Positions 26,177 through 34,514 of a DNA stretch of 54,351 nucleotides are shown piece after piece. The translations under genes and the position numbers were made by a program. Location: NCBI GenBank assembly GCA_003506895.1, contig DNXO01000084.1:258131-312481 (forward strand), in the 5' to 3' direction. Below the pieces are notes generated by a model. That model was not told the origin of the DNA and searched no databases. It saw only the letters and a program-made list of their open reading frames with translations. Source of the stretch: Acetobacteraceae bacterium (lineage in GTDB: Bacteria > Pseudomonadota > Alphaproteobacteria > Acetobacterales > Acetobacteraceae). Position 1 is the first letter of the stretch. Each line of letters starts with the position of its first letter.

Positions 26177-26214
26177 TTGACATATATATTCGTATCATCG
26201 TAGATACGCAATAT
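26177..26214. promoter_or_regulatory. Divergent promoters with a palindromic operator (sqr / ArsR-type repressor)
   Basis: Plus strand: TTGACA (26177-26182), 18-nt spacer, TAGATA (26201-26206), with the predicted start close to the ATG at 26213. Minus strand: TTGCGT (26211-26206), 17-nt spacer, TATATA (26188-26183), for sqr. A palindrome covers both: ATATTCGTATC (26186-26196) and GATACGCAATAT (26203-26214), exact apart from one extra base. A bound repressor would block both promoters. This is what a SqrR/BigR site should do, though the sequence is not a perfect copy of any published box I recall. Confidence 0.7.
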
Positions 26215-26572
26215 GGAAAATATGGACGCCAAGTCACTCGACCCAAAGCAGATGGCCGTTGCCGCCGAAGACGCGAGCGATCTGCTGAAGTCGCTCGCCA
26301 ACCCGCATCGCCTGCTGATCCTGTGTCAGTTGACCGAAGGTGAGCGTTCCGTCGGTGAACTGGCAACATTTCTTGGTTTACGCGATTCTACGGTGTCTCA
26401 GCATCTGGCGTTGTTGCGTCGCGATGGGATGGTGCGCGCCCGCCGCGACGGCCAGACCATTTGGTACACGGTTTCAAGTTTGCCGGCTCAGGCCGTCCTG
26501 AACACCCTGTTCGAGATATTCTGTAAACCTAACGCGATCTGCTCTCCGGACCGCCCCTTATCTTTATCATGA
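26213..26572 (+). CDS. ArsR-family persulfide-sensing repressor (SqrR/BigR type)
   Basis: A 119-residue winged-helix regulator. The recognition region is DSTVSQHLALLRRDGMV (58-74) with wing RRDGQTIWY. Cys38 (LILCQL) and Cys104 (EIFCKP) are 66 residues apart, exactly the spacing of SqrR Cys41/Cys107 and BigR Cys42/Cys108, which form a polysulfide bridge on exposure to persulfides. No metal-site CxC motif of ArsR itself is seen. The divergent sqr gene and the rhodanese downstream agree. The ATG at 26213 lies in the operator and would be leaderless; an in-frame ATG at 26222 is the alternative. Expected to repress both directions and release on sulfide stress. Confidence 0.9.
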   Translation: MENMDAKSLDPKQMAVAAEDASDLLKSLANPHRLLILCQLTEGERSVGELATFLGLRDSTVSQHLALLRRDGMVRARRDGQTIWYTVSSLPAQAVLNTLFEIFCKPNAICSPDRPLSLS

Positions 26573-26653
26573 CGCAGGCGGTTAACTTAGCCGATTTGAT
26601 CGGGCGTGCATTGCACTGGATCAATGCGTGCCTTGTCGAATCAACAGTAAGTT

Positions 26654-26673
26654 CGCCAGTCTGAATACTGGCG
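26654..26673. other. Stem-loop in the leader between the repressor and rhodanese genes
   Basis: CGCCAGT (26654-26660) pairs exactly with ACTGGCG (26667-26673) around CTGAAT, followed by a T-rich ATCTTGTTCTT. It lies in the 133-nt gap after the repressor gene and may attenuate or terminate read-through into the rhodanese and efflux genes, giving the repressor and its downstream genes different levels. Confidence 0.5.
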
Positions 26674-26705
26674 ATCTTGTTCTTCCAACACCACAGGAGC
26701 CGACG

Positions 26706-27065
26706 ATGCAGAGCCAATCCCATCTGCGGGACATGACGCCGACCGAAATTCACAACGCGCTTCTGCGCCACGAGATCGTGCTGATCGATGTGCGTGAACC
26801 GGCGGAGTATATGGCCGAGCGGATTCACGGCGCGCTGTTGTATCCGCTTTCCACTTTCGACCCCGCCGCGCTGCCGGTCGGTGGACGTCCGGTCGTGCTG
26901 CAATGCGGCTCTGGCAAGCGCTCCGCGACCGCTGTCGCGAAATGCATCGCGGCCGGGGTTCCCGTCACGGCGCATTTGGCCGGCGGCATCATGGCCTGGA
27001 AGCACGCCCGGTTGCCCACCGTCACGCTCGACGCGGGCACAGGTTCGGTTGTCGATCGGCGATAG
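26706..27065 (+). CDS. Single-domain rhodanese
   Basis: A 119-residue cytoplasmic rhodanese-like sulfurtransferase. The active-site loop CGSGKRS begins at Cys67, preceded by DVREPAEY (28-35) and followed by LAGGIMAWK. The start at 26706 is chosen for AGGAG 7 nt upstream and because the domain begins directly; an earlier in-frame ATG lacks both. A basic loop of this type fits persulfide transfer. Its place behind a persulfide-sensing repressor suggests it takes sulfane sulfur from SQR products to acceptors such as glutathione or TrxC. It is 30 nt upstream of the efflux adaptor gene on the same strand. Confidence 0.92.
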   Translation: MQSQSHLRDMTPTEIHNALLRHEIVLIDVREPAEYMAERIHGALLYPLSTFDPAALPVGGRPVVLQCGSGKRSATAVAKCIAAGVPVTAHLAGGIMAWKHARLPTVTLDAGTGSVVDRR

Positions 27066-27095
27066 GCCATAAGGGCCTTCCTACAGGAGCGTCTA

Positions 27096-28088
27096 ATGAA
27101 ATCCGGTTTCCTGCCGATCACGGCCGCTTTGGTCCTGATGGCGTTCGGCGTCCGCGCTGAAACGACATTCAAGGTTCAGCCCGACAGCATCACCGATCAG
27201 AAGGCGGTGTACGCCACCGTCGAAAGCCCCTATGTCGTGCCCGCCAGGACGCGCATCGGCGGTACCGTTGCCAGTCTGTCGGTGCGGCAGGGCGATCTCG
27301 TGACACCAGGGCAGGTTGTCGCGGTGGTCGCCGATGAGAAGCTGCTGTTGCAAATCAACTCGCTGGATGCGGAGATCAGCGGGCTTCAATCGACATTGGC
27401 GCAAGCCAAAATCGACCTGAACCGCGCCGAGACGCTGGCTCGGCAGGGCGCCGGACCGCGCGCCACGATGGATCAGGCGCGCACCGCGTTGGAAGTCGCG
27501 ACATCAATGCTGCAAGCGCGCACCGCGCAGCGGTCGGTCGCCCAACAAACACTTGAGGAGGGGCGGGTTCTGGCGCCAGTCGCCGGCCGGGTGCTGACCG
27601 TCCCTCTGACCAACGGAACGGTGGTCATGAATGGGGACACGGTCGCCACCATCGGTGAGCAGCCGTTCAGGTTGCGCCTGCGCATTCCCGAACGCCATGC
27701 GGTCGAAATCAAGGTTGGCGATCCGATCCGGTTGGATGCAAAGCAATTGGGTACCGAAAGCGGCGGATCCGGCACCCTCACGTTGATCTACCCCCGAATC
27801 GAGGAAGGCCGGGTGGTGGCGGATGCAAACGTGTCCGACCTTGGCGACTATTTCGTGGGTGACCGTGTGCGGGTATGGATCAATGCCGGCACACGATCCG
27901 GTTTCGTGGTGCCCGAAAGCTTCGTGAATACCCGTTTTGGCCTTGATTACGTCAGCCTGCGTCAAGCCGACGGAAGCACGATAGAGGCGCCGGTCCAGCG
28001 CGGCCAGGACACGTCGCTGCCGTCGATGCCGGATGGTCTGGAACTGCTGTCCGGCGTCCGCGCCGGGGACGTGCTGGTGCGGCCGTGA
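27096..28088 (+). CDS. RND efflux periplasmic adaptor (membrane fusion protein)
   Basis: A 330-residue adaptor. A signal peptide covers 1-21 (LVLMAFGVRA before ETTFKV). The lipoyl half-motifs flank a short coiled-coil hairpin (about 80-150; SLDAEISGLQSTLAQAKIDL). A beta-barrel domain and a membrane-proximal domain complete the protein. It links an inner-membrane RND pump to an outer-membrane channel. AGGAG lies upstream of the ATG. Its stop overlaps the GTG start of the permease by four bases (GTGA). The first residues after the signal (KVQPDSITDQKAVYATVES) follow a pattern I associate with adaptors of RND pumps near sulfide genes, but this is weak memory. Confidence 0.9.
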   Translation: MKSGFLPITAALVLMAFGVRAETTFKVQPDSITDQKAVYATVESPYVVPARTRIGGTVASLSVRQGDLVTPGQVVAVVADEKLLLQINSLDAEISGLQSTLAQAKIDLNRAETLARQGAGPRATMDQARTALEVATSMLQARTAQRSVAQQTLEEGRVLAPVAGRVLTVPLTNGTVVMNGDTVATIGEQPFRLRLRIPERHAVEIKVGDPIRLDAKQLGTESGGSGTLTLIYPRIEEGRVVADANVSDLGDYFVGDRVRVWINAGTRSGFVVPESFVNTRFGLDYVSLRQADGSTIEAPVQRGQDTSLPSMPDGLELLSGVRAGDVLVRP

Positions 28089-31000
28089 ACCTCGGTTTTT
28101 CCGGCCGGCTGACGCAGGCGACGATCCGTTCGCCGCTGACGCCGCTTTTCCTGCTGGCGGCGCTGGCCGCCGGTATGATCGCATTGCTGACCATCCCGCG
28201 TGAGGAGGAGCCCCAGATCAGCGTGCCGATGGTCGATATCGTCGTGCAGGCCAACGGGCTGAAAGCGCCCGACGCGGTGGAGATGGTGACCAAGCCGCTG
28301 GAATCGATCGTCAAGGCGATCAGTGGCGTGGAGCATGTTTACAGCCAGACCCAGGACGATAGCAGCGTCGTGACCGTCCGTTTCAACGTGGGCACGAATG
28401 AGGACGATGCCGTTCTGCGGGTAAACGACAAAATTCGGGCAAACCTCGACAAGATCCCGATCGGTATTCCCGAACCCCTGATCGTCGGGCGGGGTATCAA
28501 CGATGTCGCCGTGGTGGTGCTGACGCTTTCGGCCGAACCCCAAGCGGCGGGCCGATGGACCGACAAGGATCTGTATGACGTGGCGGTCAAGCTGCGTAGT
28601 GAGCTGACCAAGGTCGATAACATCGGCACCAGCTATCTCGTCGGCTCCGGCCCAGAGGAAATTCGCGTCGAACCTGATCCGGAAAAGCTGTCGCTGTTCG
28701 GCGTGACACTGCAACAGTTGATCGGCAAGGTACGCGACGCGAACCGCGCGTTCGTCACGGGCACTATCCGCGATGCGGGCCTGGCGCGCACGTTGGCGGC
28801 TGGTCAGACATTGCAGGGGGTGCCGGATATCGGCCTGCTGTTGCTTACCACGCGCGATGGCCGCCCGGTCTATGTGCGTGACGTCGCCAGCGTGGTGATC
28901 GGGCCGAGCACGGCGGAAAGCCGGGTTTGGAATCTGGCACCGGTCAAGGATGGCTGGCAGCGAGGGCCAGCGGTCAGCCTGGCGCTGGCCAAGCGCGCCG
29001 GTGCCAACGCGGTCGTCGTTTCGCAGGCGATCGTCGATCGGGTGCAGGGGCTGCGCGGCAACCTGCTGCCGCCCGATTTGCGGGTTGAGGTCACCCGCGA
29101 CTACGGCCGCACCGCCAACGACAAGGCAAACGAGCTGCTGTTTCACCTTGGCTTGGCGACGGTTTCGATCGTCGTGCTGATTGCGTTCGCCATCGGCTGG
29201 CGGGAGGCGGTGGTCACATTGGTGGTCATCCCGACCACGATCCTGCTGACCCTGTTTTCAGCCTGGTTGATGGGCTACACAATCAACCGCGTCAGCCTGT
29301 TCGCATTGATTTTCGCCATCGGTATCCTGGTGGACGATGCGATCGTCGTGGTGGAAAACATCGCCCGCCATTGGGGGATGCGCGACGGCCGGCCACGCTT
29401 GCAGGCGGCGATCGAGGCGGTGGGCGAAGTCGGCAACCCGACCGTCGTTGCCACCCTGACGGTGATCGCCGCGCTGCTGCCGATGCTGTTCGTGTCGGGC
29501 CTGATGGGGCCGTATATGGCGCCGATCCCCGCCAACGCCTCGGCCGCCATGCTGTTCTCGTTCTTCGTGGCCATGGTCGTCGCGCCGTGGTTGCTGCTGA
29601 AACTGTCGCCGGAAACCGGTCACGCCGGGGCCGCCGCGCATGATGGGGGCGCGCATGACGAGGGAATGCTGGGCAGGCTTTACCGTCGCGTGGCGGAACC
29701 GGTGCTGCGCACGCGCCGGAGGGCCTGGACGTTCTTGCTGGCGGTCGGGGTCGCCACCATCGCCGCCTGCATGCTGTTCTACACTGAAAGCGTAACGGTG
29801 AAGCTGCTGCCGTTCGACAACAAGTCTGAACTACAATTCGTGCTGAACCTGCCGGAGGGTAGCACTCTGGAAGACACCGAACGCAACCTGTTCGCCGCCG
29901 CCGAGATCGTCCGCGCCCTGCCGGAGGTGCGCTCGGTCCAGGCCTATGCCGGCACCGCCTCACCGTTCAACTTCAATGGATTGGTACGGCATTCGTATAT
30001 GCGTCAGTCACCGGAAATGGGCGATCTACAAATAAACCTCGAGGAAAAAGACCAGCGTAGCCGGGCCAGCCATGCGATCGCCCTTGACCTGCGGCAGAAG
30101 CTGAACGCGCTGGTGCTGCCAACGGGCACGACGTGGCAGGTCGTGGAAGTGCCGCCGGGTCCGCCGGTGTTGGCGACTCTGCTGGCCGAGATCTACGGCC
30201 CCGACCCGGCGACGCGGCGCGCGGTCGCGGAAGAAACCGCGGCGTTGTTCAAGACGGTGCCCTTTATTGTCGACGTCACCAATTCCTACGGTTTTCCACG
30301 CCCTCGTACCCGCATCGCTATTGACCAGGGTGAACTGGAATATTTCGGCGTCGAGCAGAGCGACGTCTACGACACGGTTCAGGCGCTGTTCGGTGGCGTG
30401 CCGGTCGGTTACTCGCATCGCGGCGAAGGCCGTGATCCGATCGAAATTCGCGTTGGCCTTCCCAAAAGCGGGCTGACCTGGAACGAGCGGATCGCCGCTA
30501 CGCCCGTTCCGGCCAACACGCTTCCGGGCAGCAAGACCGTGGTGGAACTGGGCCAGGTCGTCAGGGCCGAACAGGAACTCGGCTCCCGGGTCCTGTTTCG
30601 TCGCGATGGACACTTTGCCGACATGATAATGGGGGAACTCGCGGGCGCGTTCGAGGCACCGATCTACGGTATGGCGGCGGTGAACCGGGCGATCGACGAA
30701 CACGACTGGGGGAAGCTGCCCAAACCCACGATCAGCCTGCGCGGCCAACCTGTTGATGAATCGAAACCGTCGCTGCTGTGGGACGGCGAGTGGGAAATCA
30801 CCTACGTCACTTTCCGCGACATGGGGGCGGCGTTCGGCGTGGCGATCCTGGGGATCTACATACTGGTGGTCGCACAGTTCCGCAGTTTCACGCTGCCGCT
30901 GGTCATCCTGACTCCGATTCCGTTGACGTTGATCGGCATCGTGTTGGGCCACTGGTTGCTGGGCGCGCCGTTCACCGCCACGTCGATGATCGGGTTCATC

Positions 31001-31300
31001 GCCCTGGCTGGCATTATCGTCCGCAATTCGATCCTACTGGTGGATTTCCTGCGTCACGCCTCGACCAAGGGCCAGACCTTGCGGCAGGCGCTGGTGGCAG
31101 CGGGGGCGATCCGATTCCGCCCGATCCTTCTGACGGCGCTTTCCGCGATGATCGGCGCGGCCACGATCCTGACAGATCCGATCTTCCAGGGGCTGGCGAT
31201 CTCCCTGCTGTTCGGGTTGGCGTCGTCCACCCTGCTGACGGTGCTGGTCATCCCGGCGATCTATGTCGTGATGCGGGACGCCGATCGGGTGATTGGCTAG
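28085..31300 (+). CDS. RND-family efflux permease (AcrB/HAE-1-like)
   Basis: A 1071-residue proton-driven inner-membrane pump with 12 expected transmembrane helices and two large periplasmic loops (about 40-340 and 570-890). The proton-relay Asp pair in TM4 is present (GILVDDAIVVVENIARHW), which fits the HAE-1 class rather than the heavy-metal class. It begins with GTG in a four-base overlap with the adaptor gene, so the pair is co-translated. No outer-membrane TolC-like gene follows. Being downstream of a persulfide-responsive repressor, its cargo may be a sulfur compound or a toxic by-product (inference only). Confidence 0.93.
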   Translation: MNLGFSGRLTQATIRSPLTPLFLLAALAAGMIALLTIPREEEPQISVPMVDIVVQANGLKAPDAVEMVTKPLESIVKAISGVEHVYSQTQDDSSVVTVRFNVGTNEDDAVLRVNDKIRANLDKIPIGIPEPLIVGRGINDVAVVVLTLSAEPQAAGRWTDKDLYDVAVKLRSELTKVDNIGTSYLVGSGPEEIRVEPDPEKLSLFGVTLQQLIGKVRDANRAFVTGTIRDAGLARTLAAGQTLQGVPDIGLLLLTTRDGRPVYVRDVASVVIGPSTAESRVWNLAPVKDGWQRGPAVSLALAKRAGANAVVVSQAIVDRVQGLRGNLLPPDLRVEVTRDYGRTANDKANELLFHLGLATVSIVVLIAFAIGWREAVVTLVVIPTTILLTLFSAWLMGYTINRVSLFALIFAIGILVDDAIVVVENIARHWGMRDGRPRLQAAIEAVGEVGNPTVVATLTVIAALLPMLFVSGLMGPYMAPIPANASAAMLFSFFVAMVVAPWLLLKLSPETGHAGAAAHDGGAHDEGMLGRLYRRVAEPVLRTRRRAWTFLLAVGVATIAACMLFYTESVTVKLLPFDNKSELQFVLNLPEGSTLEDTERNLFAAAEIVRALPEVRSVQAYAGTASPFNFNGLVRHSYMRQSPEMGDLQINLEEKDQRSRASHAIALDLRQKLNALVLPTGTTWQVVEVPPGPPVLATLLAEIYGPDPATRRAVAEETAALFKTVPFIVDVTNSYGFPRPRTRIAIDQGELEYFGVEQSDVYDTVQALFGGVPVGYSHRGEGRDPIEIRVGLPKSGLTWNERIAATPVPANTLPGSKTVVELGQVVRAEQELGSRVLFRRDGHFADMIMGELAGAFEAPIYGMAAVNRAIDEHDWGKLPKPTISLRGQPVDESKPSLLWDGEWEITYVTFRDMGAAFGVAILGIYILVVAQFRSFTLPLVILTPIPLTLIGIVLGHWLLGAPFTATSMIGFIALAGIIVRNSILLVDFLRHASTKGQTLRQALVAAGAIRFRPILLTALSAMIGAATILTDPIFQGLAISLLFGLASSTLLTVLVIPAIYVVMRDADRVIG

Positions 31301-31589
31301 CGGTGTCGTGGGCTTGCCCGGTTGCGAGTTCCGGGGGCCGGGCGGCTCGGTTTTCCTGCCGTTTCGGCGGAAGGGAAGGGGTTCATCCCGGATTTAGTGG
31401 ATTTAGGCAGGGATTCGCACGGGAAGTTGTTTCGGATACGCCGCGAATCTCTGCCGATGCGTTGGCGACCGTGTTCCCCGCGATTCCCGCCCGAAATCCG
31501 GCCCCTCGTTCAACCCGCCAACCCGGTCTATGATGCCGCCTGACGGCACTTCGCCTGTCCGCGAGCCTTTCCAAAGGGAAGAACACCTG
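31301..31589. other. 289-nt gap with a long imperfect inverted repeat
   Basis: No gene is supported. GCAGGGATTCGC (31407-31418) and GCGAATCTCTGC (31443-31454) are inverted copies matching at 11 of 12 positions with a 24-nt loop. The repeat lies midway between the RND permease stop and the start of the CMD-family gene and could be a terminator, an operator pair or an RNA hairpin. Confidence 0.45.
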
Positions 31590-32153
31590 ATGTCCGAGAC
31601 ACGTTTCCCACCGCTGACCCCAGAAGAGATGACAGACGAGCAGCGCGCCGTCGTCGAAGCGATCCAGGCTGGCCCACGGGGCGCCGGCCTGCGCGGCCCG
31701 TTCAACGCATTGCTGCGTAGCCCGGTGCTGTGCGACCTGGTGCAGCGCGTCGGCGCCTATGTGCGGTTCGGCACTTCGTTGCCCGCGCCACTGAATGAGC
31801 TGGCGATCTGCATGGCGGGGCGCAAATGGGGCGCCCAGTATGAATTCTACGCTCACCGCCGCCTGGGCATTGATGCCGGCCTGAACCCCGCCATTCTCGA
31901 TGCGGTCGCCGTCGGCCAGCGCCCGACCGACATGAGCGACGACGAAATCATCGTCTATGAGTTCGTGACCGATTTGCTGTCCACCGGCCAGGTTTCCGAC
32001 GCCCGCTACGGCGCCGCGATGGGCCGGTTCGGCGAGCGCGGGATCATGGATATGGTCGGCGCCGTGGGTTACTACAGCCTGGTGTCGATGGTGCTGAACG
32101 TGGCGCGGGTGCCGCTGCCGGAAGGCGAAACGGCTCCACTGAAGCCGCTCTGA
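31590..32153 (+). CDS. Carboxymuconolactone decarboxylase (CMD) family protein
   Basis: A 187-residue all-helical CMD/AhpD-like protein. Its core is FNALLRSPVLCDLVQRVGAY, then LNELAICMAGRKWGAQYEFYAHRRLG, the usual helix pair carrying the acid/base His (AHRR). Canonical CMD decarboxylates 4-carboxymuconolactone in protocatechuate breakdown, whereas many relatives have unknown or redox roles. This one lacks the CxxC of AhpD. The start at 31590 (MSETRFPPLT) follows GGGAAG and skips an upstream in-frame ATG without similarity. No other beta-ketoadipate genes are nearby, so the reaction is unassigned. Confidence 0.85.
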   Translation: MSETRFPPLTPEEMTDEQRAVVEAIQAGPRGAGLRGPFNALLRSPVLCDLVQRVGAYVRFGTSLPAPLNELAICMAGRKWGAQYEFYAHRRLGIDAGLNPAILDAVAVGQRPTDMSDDEIIVYEFVTDLLSTGQVSDARYGAAMGRFGERGIMDMVGAVGYYSLVSMVLNVARVPLPEGETAPLKPL

Positions 32154-32163
32154 ACCATGCGTC

Positions 32164-32187
32164 GCGGCCCGGTGGATGCCGGGCCGC
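32164..32187. terminator. GC-rich hairpin between convergent genes
   Basis: GCGGCCCGG (32164-32172) pairs exactly with CCGGGCCGC (32179-32187) over a 6-nt loop. It lies 10 nt after the CMD-family stop and 7 nt before the end of the convergent lytic transglycosylase gene, consistent with a shared terminator without a T-run. Confidence 0.7.
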
Positions 32188-32194
32188 CGCTTAG

Positions 32195-33346
32195 CTAGGA
32201 TTGCGTCTCAGGCGACAGAACGATGCAGCTTGAACGCGCGTGGATGATCTTCTCGCAGGCCTGAACCGCCGTCTCGCGGGACATTCCGGTCATTCGGGCA
32301 CGCCAAAGCACCGAGCGGCCCTGATGCACACTTGCGACGAACGGATGGGCGACCGCCAGTTCCACATGCGCGTGGCCCTGCGCTGTCGTCAGTGCACCGC
32401 GGGCCTGGCCCTGGTTGGCGAAGGCGCCGATCTGAATCGCCCATTGGCCCGGGGCCGCCGGACCGCGCCGTACCGCCGCGGCGTCGGCGGCGTTGGCTGA
32501 ACCGATCAGAAAGCCGCCACGCGGCGGCGCGGGCGGCGCTGTCGGCGGCGTAACCAAAGCGAACTGCTGGCCAGCCGACGGGGCGCCATGACGATTGGAA
32601 TCGGGAAGCTGTGCCACTTCCACCGGCGCGCGTTGCGGAACACGACCGCCGCCACCGGACTTGGCGCCCGCCAACATAACCGGGCGGCCATAGCGCCTTC
32701 CACCGGGAATGCTCGTCGGCAACTGGTTGTAGGCCAGTTCGTCAGCCGCCGATCGGTTGTTCGGGTAGATGCCGCGCAGATTGGGCCCGATCGCCGCGAC
32801 ATAATGGCGGGTTTCATCGGGAAGCGGACGGACATTGGCCAAGTAGTCGTCCAGCCGGCTTGGACCCGCGTTGTAGGCAGCCAGAAAACCCGGGGAGCCG
32901 TAGAGTTCGTACATCTCTCGCATGTACGCCACGCCGGCCATGATGTTGTCGTGTGGATCGAACGGATCGTCGCCTAGATTGTATCGATCGCGCAATTCAT
33001 CATAGGTGCGGGGCATGACCTGCATCAGGCCCATCGCGCCGGCACCGGACGTGATCAGCCCGCCGTTCAGATATTCCTTGCCGCCGGATTCCTGCCGCAT
33101 GAGAGAGCGAACCCAGATTTCGGGAATATCGAACTTGGCGGAGGCTTCACGGATATACGGACCCCAGGGATCCTCCGCGGGGCCGGGCGGGGCGTAGTTG
33201 TGCTTGGCGTGGGCGGCGTAGCGAGCGGACTCCTGCAGCGCGTCCTGTTGCGGAACGGTGCCGCACGCCGCAAGGGCGGTCACAACGGCGATGGTCCCAA
33301 AGGCGCGGAGACGGTGGAGCGCGAGAAGTCGATCCGATGCGGTCAT
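32195..33346 (-). CDS. Lipoprotein lytic transglycosylase with C-terminal SPOR domain
   Basis: A 383-residue cell-envelope enzyme that cleaves peptidoglycan glycan strands. A lipoprotein signal peptide ends in TALAAC (lipid Cys28). The Slt/MltE-like catalytic domain spans about 65-190, with catalytic Glu86 (SLMRQESGGK), the GAMGLMQVMP motif and AYNAGPSRLDDYL. A Pro/Gly-rich linker leads to a SPOR domain at about 298-378 (WAIQIGAFANQGQARGAL...), which binds denuded glycans at the division site. The combination resembles RlpA-like or septal hydrolases and suggests a role in daughter-cell separation. Confidence 0.93.
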   Translation of the reverse strand: MTASDRLLALHRLRAFGTIAVVTALAACGTVPQQDALQESARYAAHAKHNYAPPGPAEDPWGPYIREASAKFDIPEIWVRSLMRQESGGKEYLNGGLITSGAGAMGLMQVMPRTYDELRDRYNLGDDPFDPHDNIMAGVAYMREMYELYGSPGFLAAYNAGPSRLDDYLANVRPLPDETRHYVAAIGPNLRGIYPNNRSAADELAYNQLPTSIPGGRRYGRPVMLAGAKSGGGGRVPQRAPVEVAQLPDSNRHGAPSAGQQFALVTPPTAPPAPPRGGFLIGSANAADAAAVRRGPAAPGQWAIQIGAFANQGQARGALTTAQGHAHVELAVAHPFVASVHQGRSVLWRARMTGMSRETAVQACEKIIHARSSCIVLSPETQS

Positions 33347-33653
33347 ACGAAAGCGTCTCCGTGGCGGCGCGACAAATAGATAGTTCTGCGGCCAACATTT
33401 GGTTGCCGCTTATCCAAACACTCAGGAACGATGCCTAAGCCATTAACCGACTTCCATCTTTCAAGCAAGTCATCTCGCCTTGGTGTTATATGGCGCGAAT
33501 TCGTTCCCCGTTGTCCGTATGCGGCGCTCGTCGGCGGCTCTCGACGCGGGCAGAAACCTTGTCATCACGCAACGGTCAATCACGATCGTGGCATGCGTAT
33601 GGCAACAGGCGTGAGTTGTGCCGCCGCACCGAATGGAGTAAGCGCCCCACGAT
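33347..33653. other. 307-nt intergenic region with a stem-loop
   Basis: This lies between divergent genes (transglycosylase on minus, exporter permease on plus). GCGGCCAAC (33388-33396) and GTTGCCGC (33402-33409) form a hairpin with one bulge and a 5-nt loop, close to the transglycosylase start. Both promoters should lie here, but no clear -35/-10 pair could be chosen. No gene is supported. Confidence 0.4.
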
Positions 33654-34511
33654 ATGAGCAGCGCTGTGACAACGATCGCCCCGCCCAAGGAACTTCACCT
33701 GCGGGCGGATATGACTATCGCCACGCGCAACCGCTGGGCGATGGCCGACCTCGCCGATGGCATGCATCTATGGCGGCTGGCCTGGGCATTGGGCTGGCTC
33801 GACATCCGGCTGCGCTACCGCGGGTCGATGCTGGGTCCGTTCTGGTTGACGATCTCGACTGGCGTGATGGTCGCGGCGTTGGGCGTGCTGTACTCGACGC
33901 TCTTCAAGATCGAACTGAAGGAATACCTGCCGTTCCTGGCGCTTTCCCAGGTGTTGTGGGGCTTCCTGGCCGCGCTGGTGTCCGAGGCCTGCGGTGTCTT
34001 TACCGATGCCGAGGGGGTTATCAGGTCGGTACGCATGCCGTTCTTCGTCTTTTCCATGCGCGGGCTGATCCGCAACGCCATCGTGCTGGGCCACAACATC
34101 GTGGTCATCGTGGTGGTGTTCGCGATCTTCCGGATGTGGCCGCATCCGGGGTCGCTGATGGCGCTGCCGGGATTGCTGCTTTGGGCGATCGACGCGCTGG
34201 CGCTGACCTTGCTGCTTGGCGGTTTCTGCGCCCGCTTCCGTGATATCCAGCCGATCGTTAACAGCATCATGCAAATCGCGTTCTTCATGACGCCGGTGAT
34301 CTGGAAGCCAAACCAGCTCAGCGCGTCCGGCATCGCCAACCTAGCGTTCAATCCGTTCTACGACCTGTTGGAAATCGTGCGGGGACCGATCCTTGGTTCC
34401 GATATCGCGGTCACGACCTGGATTGGCGCCTGCGTCTACAGTGTCGCCCTGTGCGCGATCTCGTGGGCGTTCTTCGTTCGGGCACGCGGCCGAATCGCGT
34501 TTTGGGTTTGA
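33654..34511 (+). CDS. Polysaccharide export ABC permease (Wzm/KpsM type)
   Basis: A 285-residue ABC-2 permease with six hydrophobic segments. The ABC-2 opening WLDIRLRYRGSMLGPFWLTIST and the late segment FFMTPVIWKPNQ are typical of O-antigen/capsule exporters, with the NPFYDLLEIVRGP motif before the last helix. It would form the inner-membrane channel for a lipid-linked glycan. The start has only a weak ribosome site; an in-frame ATG at 33711 is an alternative. The ATPase gene follows after 3 nt. No glycosyltransferases adjoin, so the glycan is made elsewhere. Confidence 0.9.
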   Translation: MSSAVTTIAPPKELHLRADMTIATRNRWAMADLADGMHLWRLAWALGWLDIRLRYRGSMLGPFWLTISTGVMVAALGVLYSTLFKIELKEYLPFLALSQVLWGFLAALVSEACGVFTDAEGVIRSVRMPFFVFSMRGLIRNAIVLGHNIVVIVVVFAIFRMWPHPGSLMALPGLLLWAIDALALTLLLGGFCARFRDIQPIVNSIMQIAFFMTPVIWKPNQLSASGIANLAFNPFYDLLEIVRGPILGSDIAVTTWIGACVYSVALCAISWAFFVRARGRIAFWV

Positions 34512-34514
34512 ATC

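Noticed and set aside
27962..29146. Minus-strand open frame of 394 codons opposite the RND genes
   Set aside because: Antisense shadow of the adaptor/permease coding sequence with no domain.
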